NCBI RefSeq assembly: GCF_900105335.1
Contig: NZ_LT629770.1
Location: forward strand, 310,001-374,000
From: Microbacterium paraoxydans
GTDB taxonomy: Bacteria > Actinomycetota > Actinomycetes > Actinomycetales > Microbacteriaceae
Direction of reading: 5' to 3'
Length of the DNA: 64,000 nucleotides
Made by a program: the position numbers and the translations under genes. The notes below the pieces were generated by a model. The model saw nothing but the letters and a program-made list of their open reading frames with translations, was not told the DNA's origin and did no database searches. Positions 43,798-52,226 of this stretch are shown here, one piece after another. Each line of letters starts with the position of its first letter. Positions within the stretch are counted from its first letter, which is position 1.

Positions 43798-43841
43798 CTC
43801 AGGCGACGTCGTGGACCGGCGTCGGACGGGAGAGACAGGGC

Positions 43842-44138
43842 ATGGCCGCACGCGGTTCCAAGAAGGCGCAGACACGCACCGAGGCGGAGCGCGCCCGGCT
43901 GCACACCGCCCGTACCCGCTGGCACCAGGACCAGATCCGCCGGCGCACCCGCGACAACATCATCGCGGTCACGGTCGGCTCCCTCATCGTCGTGGGCGCC
44001 ATCGTCAGTCAGGTCGTGCACGCGCAGGTGACCACACCGGAGCCGACGCCGTTGCCCTCGTCGTCGATCGCTCCCTCCCCGGCGCCGAGCGACACCCCGA
44101 GCCCGGCACCGACCGCTCCCGAGACCCCCTCGGAGTGA
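43842..44138 (+). CDS. small single-pass membrane protein with proline-rich outer tail
   Basis: 98 residues: a basic N-terminal helix (MAARGSKKAQTRTEAERARLHTARTRWHQDQIRRRTRDN), one membrane segment (about 40-60), then a Pro/Ser/Thr/Ala-rich tail (TPEPTPLPSSSIAPSPAPSDTP) likely outside the cell. Function unknown. It resembles small actinobacterial proteins with a basic helix and extracytoplasmic Pro-rich tail found near rarA. It converges on the HemD-like gene with 15 bp between stops. Confidence 0.75.
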   Translation: MAARGSKKAQTRTEAERARLHTARTRWHQDQIRRRTRDNIIAVTVGSLIVVGAIVSQVVHAQVTTPEPTPLPSSSIAPSPAPSDTPSPAPTAPETPSE

Positions 44139-44153
44139 GGCTCTCCGGCGTCG

Positions 44154-44906
44154 TCAGTCCTCGTCGAGGACGGCGAGCCGGTACCCGCGCTTGACCACGG
44201 TCTGCACGAGGTCCCCTTCGCCGAGGGCCTCCCTCAGCCGCGCAACCGCGACCTCGACCGCACGCGCACTGCGTTGACCGCCGGGGAGCACCTGGCCGAT
44301 CTCGGCCCTGGTGAGCACGCGCCCGTCGGCGACGAACAGGGCCTCGAGGATGCTGACCGCGCCGCGGGAGAGCGGGACGAAGCCGCCGTCGATCAGCGCG
44401 CCGCCGCTGCGCACCGCCAGCCGACCCGCCGCAGTCCGCCGCTCGAGGACCCCGTGTGTGAGAGGTGCGAGCGCGCTCCGGGCAAGATCGTCCGCGGTGG
44501 GCCCGCACGACGTCGATGCCGGCAGGCCGTTCTCCACCAACCGCGCGGTTGCAGCGGCATCGCTGGTGGCGAGAAGCAGGCGGGACGCGCGCGACCGCTC
44601 GCGGATGGCGTCGAGCATGCCCAGTCGTTCCACCGTTCCGAGCCACCCGGGCAGGGCCTCCGCCGCGGGGAACAGCACCGCGTCCACCTGACCGGACGCG
44701 ATCCGGTACAGCGTCCGCTTGGAGCCGGCGGGGATCGCGTGGTCCGCCCGCGGCGGAGTGATCCGGACGACCTCCGAGCCCGTCGCCGCGAGGATCCGCA
44801 GAAGCGTGTCGACGTCGACCGGCTCCGGACGCACCGGCCGCGGCACCTCGACCACCACGACGCGGCAGCCGACCAGCGCCGGAGCGGGACGCGGGGGCGC
44901 ACTCAT
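44154..44906 (-). CDS. HemD-like (uroporphyrinogen-III synthase fold) protein with C-terminal winged-helix DNA-binding domain
   Basis: 250 residues. Residues about 10-155 match the uroporphyrinogen-III synthase fold (VVVVEVPRPVRPEPVDVDTLLRILAATGSEVVRI; ERRTAAGRLAVRSGGALIDG follows), and 160-250 form an OmpR/PhoB-type winged helix (PLSRGAVSILEALFVADGRVLTRAEIGQVLPGGQRSARAVEVAVARLREALG... VVKRGYRLAV). Such fusions occur beside nitrite reductase genes in actinobacteria (Rv0260c type) and are thought to be regulators. Coupled by ATGA to the NirB-like gene upstream. Catalytic competence as HemD is doubtful. Confidence 0.8.
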   Translation of the reverse strand: MSAPPRPAPALVGCRVVVVEVPRPVRPEPVDVDTLLRILAATGSEVVRITPPRADHAIPAGSKRTLYRIASGQVDAVLFPAAEALPGWLGTVERLGMLDAIRERSRASRLLLATSDAAATARLVENGLPASTSCGPTADDLARSALAPLTHGVLERRTAAGRLAVRSGGALIDGGFVPLSRGAVSILEALFVADGRVLTRAEIGQVLPGGQRSARAVEVAVARLREALGEGDLVQTVVKRGYRLAVLDED

Positions 44907-46693
44907 GCCGAGCCCTCCGCCGACCTCGCACCACCGGCGCGCCGCCCTGTCCGTGACGGGTGCCGGACGACGGCGATCGGGCCTCCGGGCCGCGCGAGGT
45001 CCGCCCCGCCGATCAAGGCCTCCGGAACGACGGCGCCGGCGCTTCGCAGGTCCGCGAGTGCGTCCGGCATGTCCTCCGCCCGGAGGCCGCTGACGGCGAG
45101 GAGCCCTCGATCGATCCGTACCGTCGCCTCCCGTCGTGCCGCGAGACGACCCACGACGAGGAGCAGCGCCCCGTCGGAGTCGGCGCCGACGCGCACCTCC
45201 AGGACAGGAGCGGCCGTCGTCCCGCGGAGACGCACCTCGGGGCGAAGGGTTCCGCGGTCGCCGGGCCGTACGCCGAAATTCGCCTCGGGGCGCTCCTGCA
45301 ACGCGAGCGCGAGACGGCGGAGGCAGGGGCCGCAGCCGCGGCTCTCGACCGCACCGTCCAGAGCCTCCGCGACGGTCCGGATTCCTCGGTCCGTGAGCTC
45401 CGCTGCCAGCACCTCCAGCGGCGCGGACGGCAGCCCATGTGTGCAAGCCTCCGCACCGTCCTCGGCCACGGCGGCGGCCAGCAGCGTCCGCGCCGCCCTC
45501 TGACCGTCGAGCGACCCGGGCGCGAGCCCAGCGAGCGACGCATCTGCCGACGCGCCGATGACCGTCACGCGGTGCACCACGCGGGCATCCTCGGAGAGCA
45601 CGACCTCCCCGAATACGCGGTCTCCGCGGCTCGGAAGAGGGACGTCGACCGTCGGTTCGTCACCGTCCGCGACACGCAGGGTCACGACCTCGATACCGCC
45701 GGGGCTCCCGTGCCACCCGTGTCCCACGGGGCTCGCGACCCGAGCGCCGAGCAGGGTGGCAGCCGCTCGATCCGCGGACGCCAGGGCAGCCTCCGTGCCG
45801 CCGGATGCCGGGTCCGCGGCGACGTCGCCGATCGCGAGGACGCGCGGGTCGGACGTCCGCCCGTCCGCGTCCACGAGGACACCGCCGCCCGGCCGCGTGC
45901 GGAGCCCGGCGTTCCGTGCCAGCTCATCGCGTGGCCGCGCACCCGTCGTCACGATGAGGTCGGTCCGCGCGAACGTGCCGTCCTGGAACTCCACGGCCGT
46001 CACCGCGCCCGTCGCGTCGGGGTCCACGCGGGTCACCCGCGTCCGCATCCGGACCGCGATACCGCGCGCCTCGATGATCCCGCGGAGTGCGCTCGCCGCC
46101 GGAAGCGTGAGGTGCGTAGGCAGCAGGCGATCCGCGGCGTCCACGATCGTCGTCTGCACCCCGGCGTCGTGCAGCGCGCATGCGGCGTCCACTCCGCCCT
46201 CGTCGCCGCCGACGACGACCGCGCGCAGCGCCCGCGGCATCTCCGTCGCACGGACCGCGAGGAACGCACGCAGCATGTGCGCGTCCTCCATCGTGCGAAG
46301 GAGGAAGGAGCCACGGGCACGGATCCCCGGCACGTCGAGCCGATGGGCGTGGGTCCCCGTCGCGAGTACGAGCGCGTCGTAGTCGTACCACCGCTGCGAA
46401 CGCGTCCGCACGCGGCGCCCTCCCCTGTCGATCCGCAGGACCCGGTCGTCGTCGATGAGGCGGACGCGGTCGTCGCGGAACGGCGCGCGGTCGAGCTCCC
46501 CCGCCGACGCCGGGCTGCCGCCGACGACGCGCGCCAGTCCGGAACGGTCGTACGGCAGGCGTCCCTCATCCCCGAACACCGTGATCCGCACGGCACGGTC
46601 CGGGTCCTCCAGCATCCGCGCGACGAAACGATGCGCCGCGATGCCCGCCCCCACGACGACGATGTCCACTGTGCGCGCTGGGATGTCGTCCAT
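44903..46693 (-). CDS. NirB-like FAD/NAD(P)-binding flavoprotein lacking the siroheme domain
   Basis: 596 residues. Residues 9-320 are a pyridine nucleotide-disulphide reductase (VVVGAGIAAHRFV, VLATGTHAHRLDVPG, VVVGGDEGGVDAACAL, LAIGDVAAD). Residues 410-460 look like a BFD-type [2Fe-2S] domain that keeps CGPC (C454, C457) but only one upstream cysteine (C417). Residues about 500-552 resemble the nitrite/sulphite reductase ferredoxin-like half-domain (ATVRIDRGLLAVSGLRAEDMPDALADL). The siroheme/[4Fe-4S] domain with its four cysteines, the catalytic part of NirB (usually ~840 aa), is absent. It is therefore unlikely to reduce nitrite; it may sense or transfer electrons. Confidence 0.78.
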   Translation of the reverse strand: MDDIPARTVDIVVVGAGIAAHRFVARMLEDPDRAVRITVFGDEGRLPYDRSGLARVVGGSPASAGELDRAPFRDDRVRLIDDDRVLRIDRGGRRVRTRSQRWYDYDALVLATGTHAHRLDVPGIRARGSFLLRTMEDAHMLRAFLAVRATEMPRALRAVVVGGDEGGVDAACALHDAGVQTTIVDAADRLLPTHLTLPAASALRGIIEARGIAVRMRTRVTRVDPDATGAVTAVEFQDGTFARTDLIVTTGARPRDELARNAGLRTRPGGGVLVDADGRTSDPRVLAIGDVAADPASGGTEAALASADRAAATLLGARVASPVGHGWHGSPGGIEVVTLRVADGDEPTVDVPLPSRGDRVFGEVVLSEDARVVHRVTVIGASADASLAGLAPGSLDGQRAARTLLAAAVAEDGAEACTHGLPSAPLEVLAAELTDRGIRTVAEALDGAVESRGCGPCLRRLALALQERPEANFGVRPGDRGTLRPEVRLRGTTAAPVLEVRVGADSDGALLLVVGRLAARREATVRIDRGLLAVSGLRAEDMPDALADLRSAGAVVPEALIGGADLARPGGPIAVVRHPSRTGRRAGGARSAEGSA

Positions 46694-46785
46694 GGAACTC
46701 CTGTCGACCTGGGGACTGTCGTGGTCGCGACGATAGGAGCGCCGTGTTACCCGCAGATGACGCGCAGTGTGTCCTGCATCGAACG

Positions 46786-46811
46786 TTCTGCTCACGAAAC
46801 GGTAACGTCCC
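46786..46811. promoter_or_regulatory. possible GlnR-like half sites upstream of the NirB-like gene
   Basis: GTTCT, GAAAC and GTCCC half-sites are spaced by six bases each (46785-46811, plus strand), resembling the alternating GTnAC/GaAAC pattern bound by GlnR at nitrogen genes. Two of three half sites have one or two mismatches, so this is weak. Confidence 0.25.
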
Positions 46812-46814
46812 ACC

Positions 46815-46898
46815 CCGCGAGACCCCGCCTCGTCGCCGAGACCCCGCCTCGTTCGCGCACGAATCACGGGGTCTCGGCGGGAAGACGGGGTCTCGCGG
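46815..46898. repeat. large inverted repeat in the divergent gap before the DUF349 gene
   Basis: Left arm 46815-46846 and right arm 46867-46898. Each arm has two perfect 13-bp blocks (CCGCGAGACCCCG with CGGGGTCTCGCGG; CGCCGAGACCCCG with CGGGGTCTCGGCG) separated by six unmatched bases, around a 20-base loop. CGAGACCCCG or its complement occurs four times. It lies between two divergent genes. Confidence 0.85.
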
Positions 46899-46914
46899 AT
46901 CAGAGAGTGCGTAC

Positions 46915-46920
46915 TAGGCT
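46915..46920 (+). promoter_or_regulatory. probable -10 element of the DUF349 gene
   Basis: TAGGCT, directly after the inverted repeat and about 50 bp before the GTG at 46972, with AAGGAG before the start. Confidence 0.45.
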
Positions 46921-46971
46921 GAGCCTCGTCCTTTCCGCCTCCCGCGGCGTGACCGCGCAAGGAGAATCACC

Positions 46972-48324
46972 GTGTCTGCCAACGAGCCCGCGAAGCCGAC
47001 CCCGCCCGTTCCCACCCCGCCCGCCGTGCCGATGCCGCGGAAGACGCCGACTCCGGCCGCCGTCGCACCGGCCGCGGCGAAGCCGACTCCGGTCTCGTCC
47101 GCCGGCGAATGGGGCCGCGTCTCCGAAGACGGCACCGTCGAGGTGCGCGAAGGCGAGTCCTGGCGCGTCGTCGGTCAGTACCCGGACGGGACCCCCGACG
47201 AGGCTCTCGCCTACTACGTCCGCAAGTACGACGACATCGCGTTCAAGGTCGTCGCCCTGGAGCAGCGCCACCAGGCCGGCGGTGCCTCCGCGAGCGACCT
47301 GTCCAAGCAGGCCGCGCACCTCATCGACGAGGCCACGGATGCCGCGGCCGTCGGCGACCTCGCCGGTCTCCGCGATCGTCTCACCGCGCTGACCGCGTCG
47401 CTGTCCGAGGCCACCGCCCAGGAGGCGCAGCAGGCGAAGGAGCTCGTCGAGCAGGCCGTCGCCGAGCGCACCGCCCTCGTCGAGCGTGCCGAGGCCATCG
47501 CCGCCCGCGACCTCAGCAAGGTGCAGTGGAAGCAGGTCACCGCCGAGCTCAACGAGCTCTTCGAGTCCTGGCAGGCCCAGCAGCAGAACGGTCCGCGCCT
47601 GTCGAAGGGCGTCTCGCAGCAGCTCTGGAAGCGGTTCCGCGACGCGAGGGCCGTCGTCGACAAGCACCGCCGGGCGTTCTACTCCGAGCTCGACGATGCG
47701 CACAAGGCGGCGCGTGATGCGAAGTCGCGACTGGTCGAGCGCGCCGAGGCCCTGGCCCCGCGCGGTGTCGACGGCATCCCCGCTTACCGATCGCTCCTCG
47801 ACGAGTGGAAGACGGCCGGTCGCGCCGGACGCAAGGCCGACGACGCCCTCTGGGCACGTTTCAAGGCCGCCGGCGACGCTCTCTACGCCGCTCGTGCCGA
47901 GCAGGCCGCAGCGGAAGAAGCCGACTCCGCTCCGAAGATCGAAGCCCGCCAGGCGCTGCTCGAGCAGGCCAAGGCTGTCGCCGACGAGCCGAACATCAAG
48001 CGCGCCCGCGCCCTGCTCACGCGCATCCAGCGCGAGTGGGACGAGGTCGGCCGCATCTTCCCGCGCGACAAGGAGCGTGCGCTCGACGACAAGCTCCGCG
48101 TCATCGAGCAGGCACTCAAGGCCCGCGAGGACGTCGACTGGAAGAAGAACAACCCGGAGACCAAGGCGCGGGCGAACGACATGAGCTCGCAGCTCCACGA
48201 GGCGATCGAGAAGCTGGAGGCGGAGCTCGCAGCCGCCGAGGCCTCCGGCGACAGCAAGGCCGCCAAGGAGGCCGCGGACGCCCTCGAGGCCCGTCGCGCC
48301 TGGCTCAACGCCCTGGGTGGCTGA
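46972..48324 (+). CDS. DUF349 domain-containing protein
   Basis: 450 residues from a GTG with AAGGAG eight bases upstream. A Pro/Ala-rich N-terminus (5-45) precedes three or more DUF349 helical repeats: WKQVTAELNELFESWQAQQ, LLDEWKTAGRAGRKADDALWARFKAAGDALYAAR, and RIQREWDEVGRIFPRDKERALDDKLRVIEQAL. The whole protein is highly charged and helical, likely coiled coil. Molecular function is unknown; the family is widespread in actinobacteria. Confidence 0.9.
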   Translation: MSANEPAKPTPPVPTPPAVPMPRKTPTPAAVAPAAAKPTPVSSAGEWGRVSEDGTVEVREGESWRVVGQYPDGTPDEALAYYVRKYDDIAFKVVALEQRHQAGGASASDLSKQAAHLIDEATDAAAVGDLAGLRDRLTALTASLSEATAQEAQQAKELVEQAVAERTALVERAEAIAARDLSKVQWKQVTAELNELFESWQAQQQNGPRLSKGVSQQLWKRFRDARAVVDKHRRAFYSELDDAHKAARDAKSRLVERAEALAPRGVDGIPAYRSLLDEWKTAGRAGRKADDALWARFKAAGDALYAARAEQAAAEEADSAPKIEARQALLEQAKAVADEPNIKRARALLTRIQREWDEVGRIFPRDKERALDDKLRVIEQALKAREDVDWKKNNPETKARANDMSSQLHEAIEKLEAELAAAEASGDSKAAKEAADALEARRAWLNALGG

Positions 48325-48383
48325 GCTCTCCACAGATCCACCGATCTCCGCACGAGCGGGGTGCAGGCCGCCACACTGGCGGG

Positions 48384-48932
48384 ATGCACCCCGCTCTGCT
48401 GTATCTGCCCGGCGCGCGACTCAGCGTCTGTGAACTCAGCGCCGCCCGCCTCGACGGACATGTCATCGAGGTCGGCGACGCCTACATCCCCGCTGATCTT
48501 CCCGAATCCGCCGATGTCCGTGCGAGCAGCATCGCCGCCCTGGTCCAGGAAGGTGCCGCCGCGTGCGGGCCGAGCGCCGCCTGGATACACGGGGCGGGCG
48601 ATGCCCCGCCGTCGATCCATCACGTGCGTCGCTGTGTGGAACGTCGTGTGCGCCCGCGGGTGCACACCCGCGTGTCCTTCCACGACACGATGGTCCCGGA
48701 GAAAGACGTGCGCCGCCTCGGCGGGATCTTCGTGACGTCTCCCGTCCGCACGATGTGCGATCTCGCCACGACGCTCCACCGCGATCCGCGTGTGCTGTCC
48801 TGGATGCAGGCGCTCGCCCCTGCCCACCCCACGGCTCTCGAGGGTGCGATCCGGGCCCTCAAGGGAGCGCACCGGGTTCCCGGGAGCGTCAGCGGCCTCG
48901 CCGCGCTGGAGAGGCTCCTCAGGAGGAGGTGA
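48384..48932 (+). CDS. conserved actinobacterial protein, AbiEi/DUF559-like N-terminal part
   Basis: 182 residues. It has the pattern VHTRVSFHDTMVPEKDVRRLGGIFVTSPVRTMCDLATTLH, like the TSPxRTxxDLA segment of actinobacterial AbiEi-like antitoxin and DUF559 proteins, but lacks the C-terminal nuclease-like domain of the latter. No toxin partner (AbiEii type) is adjacent. Its end overlaps the relA end by 14 bp tail to tail. Function uncertain. Confidence 0.65.
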   Translation: MHPALLYLPGARLSVCELSAARLDGHVIEVGDAYIPADLPESADVRASSIAALVQEGAAACGPSAAWIHGAGDAPPSIHHVRRCVERRVRPRVHTRVSFHDTMVPEKDVRRLGGIFVTSPVRTMCDLATTLHRDPRVLSWMQALAPAHPTALEGAIRALKGAHRVPGSVSGLAALERLLRRR

Positions 48933-51171
48933 CGCGGTAGACGTCGTAGACCGCGTCGATCCGGCGCACCGCGTTCAGGACCCGGTCGAGATGCACCGCG
49001 TCGCCCATCTCGAACACGAAGCGACTCAACGCCAGGCGCTCGTCGGTCGTCGACACGGTCGCCGAGAGGATGTTCACGTGATGCTCGCTGAGCACCCGTG
49101 TGACGTCCGAGAGGAGGCCGGAACGATCGAGGGCCTCGACCTGGATCTGCACCCGGAAGACGCTCTTCGTCGTCGGTGCCCAGGAGACCTCGACGAACCG
49201 ATCCTGCTCGCCGCTGAGGGCCTTCACGTTCACGCAGTCCGCCCGGTGCACGGAGACGCCGCTCCCCCGCGTGACGAACCCGACGATCGGATCGCCGGGG
49301 ACGGGCGTGCAGCACTTCGCCAGCTTCACCAGGATGTCGTTCGCGCCGCGCACGAGCACACCGGAATCGCCGCCCCGGGACTCGCGGGTCTGGATGCTTC
49401 CCGGGAGGTCGATCGCGCCGGTCGTGGGCTCGTCGGTGGCGACGAGCGCGGTGACCTTCTCGAGCACCGACTGCGTCGAGACGTGCCCCTCGCCGACGGC
49501 GGCGTAGAGACCCGAGACGTCCTCGTAGTGCATCTGGTGGGCGACCTCGGTGAACGAGTCCTGGCTCATCAGACGCTGCAGCGGCAGGTTCTGCCGGCGC
49601 ATCGCGCGCGCGATGGCCTCCTTGCCCTGCTCGATGGCCTCTTCGCGGCGCTCCTTGGTGAACCAGCCGCGGATCTTGTTCCTGGCGCGCGTGCTCTTGA
49701 CGAAGCCGAGCCAGTCCTGGCTGGGTCCCGCATCCGGGTTCTTGGACGTGAAGACCTCGACGACGTCGCCGCTCTTCAGCTCGGACTCCAGCGGCACCAG
49801 GCGTCCGTTGACCTTGGCGCCCATGGTGCGGTGCCCGATCTCGGTGTGCACGGCATAGGCGAAGTCGACCGGGGTGGCACCGGCCGGGAGACCGATCACC
49901 CGCCCCTTCGGCGTGAAGACGTAGACCTCCTTGGCGCCGATCTCGAACCGGAGGGAGTCGAGGAACTCGCCGGGGTCCGCGGTCTCGGCCTGCCAGTCGG
50001 AGATGTGTGCGAGCCACGCCATGTCGGTGTCGGAGGCGCGGACCTCGGCCTTGCCGCCGCCGTTCATCCGCTCCTTGTACATCCAATGCGCGGCGACGCC
50101 GTACTCCGCCTGGTGATGCATCTCGTGCGTGCGGATCTGGATCTCGACCGTGCGTCCGGCCGGGCCGATCACGGTCGTGTGCAGCGACTGGTAGAGGTTG
50201 AACTTCGGGGTGGCGATGTAGTCCTTGAACCGGCCGGGCAGCGGCGTCCAGCGGGCGTGGATGGCCCCGAGCACGGCGTAGCAGTCGCGCACGGAGGAGA
50301 CGAGGACACGGATCCCGATCAGGTCGTAGATGTCGTCGAACTCGCGGCCGCGGATGACCATCTTCTGGTACACCGAGTACAGCTGCTTGGGCCGGCCGAC
50401 GACCTTGCCGCGGATGCGCAGGTCGCGGAGGTCTTCGTCGATCTCCTCGATGACCTGGCTCAGGTACTTCTCCCGCTGCGGGGTGCGCTGGGCGATGAGG
50501 CTGTGGATCTCGTTGTAGATCTTCGGGTGCAGGACGGCGAAGGAGAGGTCTTCGAGCTCCGACTTGATCGCCTGGATACCGAGGCGGTTGGCCAGCGGCG
50601 CGTAGATCTCGAGCGTCTCCTTGGCCTTCTTCGCGGCCTTCTCCGGCGGGACGAAGCCCCAGGTGCGGGCGTTGTGCAGCCGGTCGGCGAGCTTGATGAG
50701 CAGCACGCGGATGTCCTTCGACATCGCGACGATCATCTTCCTGACGGTCTCGGCCTGGGCGCTCTCGCCGTACTTGACCTTGTCGAGCTTTGTCACGCCG
50801 TCGACGAGCATCGCGACCTCATCGCCGAACTCGGCGGTGAGGTCGGTGAGGGCATAGCCCGTGTCCTCGACCGTGTCGTGCAGCAGGGCGGCCGCGATCG
50901 CCCGCGGGCCGAGCCCCAGCTCCGCGAGGATCTGGGCGACGGCGAGCGGATGCGTGATGTACGGCTCGCCGCTCTGCCGCTTCTGCCCCTCGTGCTTCTC
51001 CTTGGCCACGGCATAGGCGCGGGAGATGACGGCGAAGTCGCCCTTGGGGTGGTTCGCCCTGACGGTGCGGATCAGGTTGTCGAGATCGTTGATCCGGGAC
51101 GCACGCGAGAAGATGCGGGGCACCAGCCGTCGCAGACTCGAACCCTGCGATGCCGTCTGCGGCTCCGCCAT
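48919..51171 (-). CDS. relA: bifunctional (p)ppGpp synthetase/hydrolase RelA/SpoT
   Basis: Long RelA/SpoT homologue controlling the stringent response. 750 residues: HD hydrolase domain with LLHDTVEDTGY and KLADRLHNARTW (both functions probably intact), synthetase domain with GRFKDYIATPKFNLYQSLHT, TGS (VYVFTPKGRVIGLPAGATPVDFAY), zinc-finger/helical region with CCTPVPGD, and C-terminal ACT (FRVQIQVEALDRSGLLSDV). GGAGG lies seven bases before the ATG. apt, which sits between secF and relA in mycobacteria, is absent. Confidence 0.97.
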   Translation of the reverse strand: MAEPQTASQGSSLRRLVPRIFSRASRINDLDNLIRTVRANHPKGDFAVISRAYAVAKEKHEGQKRQSGEPYITHPLAVAQILAELGLGPRAIAAALLHDTVEDTGYALTDLTAEFGDEVAMLVDGVTKLDKVKYGESAQAETVRKMIVAMSKDIRVLLIKLADRLHNARTWGFVPPEKAAKKAKETLEIYAPLANRLGIQAIKSELEDLSFAVLHPKIYNEIHSLIAQRTPQREKYLSQVIEEIDEDLRDLRIRGKVVGRPKQLYSVYQKMVIRGREFDDIYDLIGIRVLVSSVRDCYAVLGAIHARWTPLPGRFKDYIATPKFNLYQSLHTTVIGPAGRTVEIQIRTHEMHHQAEYGVAAHWMYKERMNGGGKAEVRASDTDMAWLAHISDWQAETADPGEFLDSLRFEIGAKEVYVFTPKGRVIGLPAGATPVDFAYAVHTEIGHRTMGAKVNGRLVPLESELKSGDVVEVFTSKNPDAGPSQDWLGFVKSTRARNKIRGWFTKERREEAIEQGKEAIARAMRRQNLPLQRLMSQDSFTEVAHQMHYEDVSGLYAAVGEGHVSTQSVLEKVTALVATDEPTTGAIDLPGSIQTRESRGGDSGVLVRGANDILVKLAKCCTPVPGDPIVGFVTRGSGVSVHRADCVNVKALSGEQDRFVEVSWAPTTKSVFRVQIQVEALDRSGLLSDVTRVLSEHHVNILSATVSTTDERLALSRFVFEMGDAVHLDRVLNAVRRIDAVYDVYRVTSS

Positions 51172-51193
51172 CCACTCACCTCCGAATCAGACA

Positions 51194-51199
51194 ATCCTA
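51194..51199 (-). promoter_or_regulatory. probable -10 element of relA
   Basis: TAGGAT about 23 bp before the relA ATG, in the 65-bp gap after secF. Confidence 0.4.
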
Positions 51200-51236
51200 C
51201 GCGCGCTGAGCGGGGGTCGGCCCCGCAACGGGGGCG

Positions 51237-52226
51237 TCAGGCTTCGACAGCCGCTTTGGCTCGCGCAGCGCGGATACGGGCGTCGCGCTCCTTGATCTGC
51301 GGCTCGTTCTCGCGGAAGAGCGAGTACAGCGGCGCGGCCACGAACAGGGTCGAGTAGGTCGCCACGAGGATGCCCACGAAGATCGACAGCGAGATGTCGG
51401 TCAGCGTCTCCGCACCGAGCCAGAAGGCGCCGATGAAGAGGATCGCACCGACCGGCAGCGCGGCCACCACGGAGGTGTTGATCGAGCGGATGAGGGTCTG
51501 GTTCACCGCGAGGTTGACCGATTCCCCGAACAGCCGCGACGTCTTCTCCCCGTCCTCCGTGGTGTTCTCCCTGATCTTGTCGAACACGACGGTGGTGTCG
51601 TACAGGGAGTACGCGAGGATCGTGAGGAAGCCGATGACGGCCGCGGGCGAGATCTCGAATCCGGCCAGGGCGTACACGCCGACCGTGATCACGAGCACGT
51701 CGAGCAGGCCGATGATCGCGGCCGCCGACATCTTCCACGTACGGAAGTAGATGGCGAGGATGAGGAAGGTCAGCGCGAGGAAGATCGCCAGGCCCCACAG
51801 GGACTGCCGGGTCACGCTCTCGCCCCAGGCCGGACCGATGTACGAGGAGGCGACGGCGTCCGGTTCGACGCCGTAGGCATCCGCGAGGGCGCGCGCCACC
51901 TGCTGCGTCTCGCCCGCGGTCATCTGGTCGGTCTGCACCCGGACATCCTGGTCGTTGACGATGACGACCTTGGTCGCGGCACCGGGGACGACGGACTGCA
52001 CCGCTTCGGTCGCGGTGTCCTGATCCGTGGTGTCGGGCGCAGCGACGGTGAACTGCGAACCGCCGGTGAACTCGATCGAGAACTGGATCGGGCGGAACAG
52101 CGGCACGAGGGCCGAGCCGACGACCAGAGCGATCGCGATGATGAACCAGAGACGACGGCGCCCGACGAACGGGAAGGACGTCTTGCCCGTGTAGAGGTTG
52201 TTGCCGAACTCATTCATGGAAGGCAT
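51237..52226 (-). CDS. secF: protein translocase subunit SecF
   Basis: 329 residues, six membrane segments with one large outside loop (about 55-140). IEFTGGSQF and SLYDTTVVFDKIREN are the RND-type signatures. Works with SecD to pull translocated proteins using the proton gradient. The start overlaps the secD stop by one base (TGATG). The C-terminus ends with a basic tail (RIRAARAKAAVEA). Confidence 0.96.
   Translation of the reverse strand: MPSMNEFGNNLYTGKTSFPFVGRRRLWFIIAIALVVGSALVPLFRPIQFSIEFTGGSQFTVAAPDTTDQDTATEAVQSVVPGAATKVVIVNDQDVRVQTDQMTAGETQQVARALADAYGVEPDAVASSYIGPAWGESVTRQSLWGLAIFLALTFLILAIYFRTWKMSAAAIIGLLDVLVITVGVYALAGFEISPAAVIGFLTILAYSLYDTTVVFDKIRENTTEDGEKTSRLFGESVNLAVNQTLIRSINTSVVAALPVGAILFIGAFWLGAETLTDISLSIFVGILVATYSTLFVAAPLYSLFRENEPQIKERDARIRAARAKAAVEA

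Noticed and set aside
48384..48932. Calling this gene a full type IV antitoxin (AbiEi)
   Set aside because: Only one segment is suggestive and no toxin gene is beside it.
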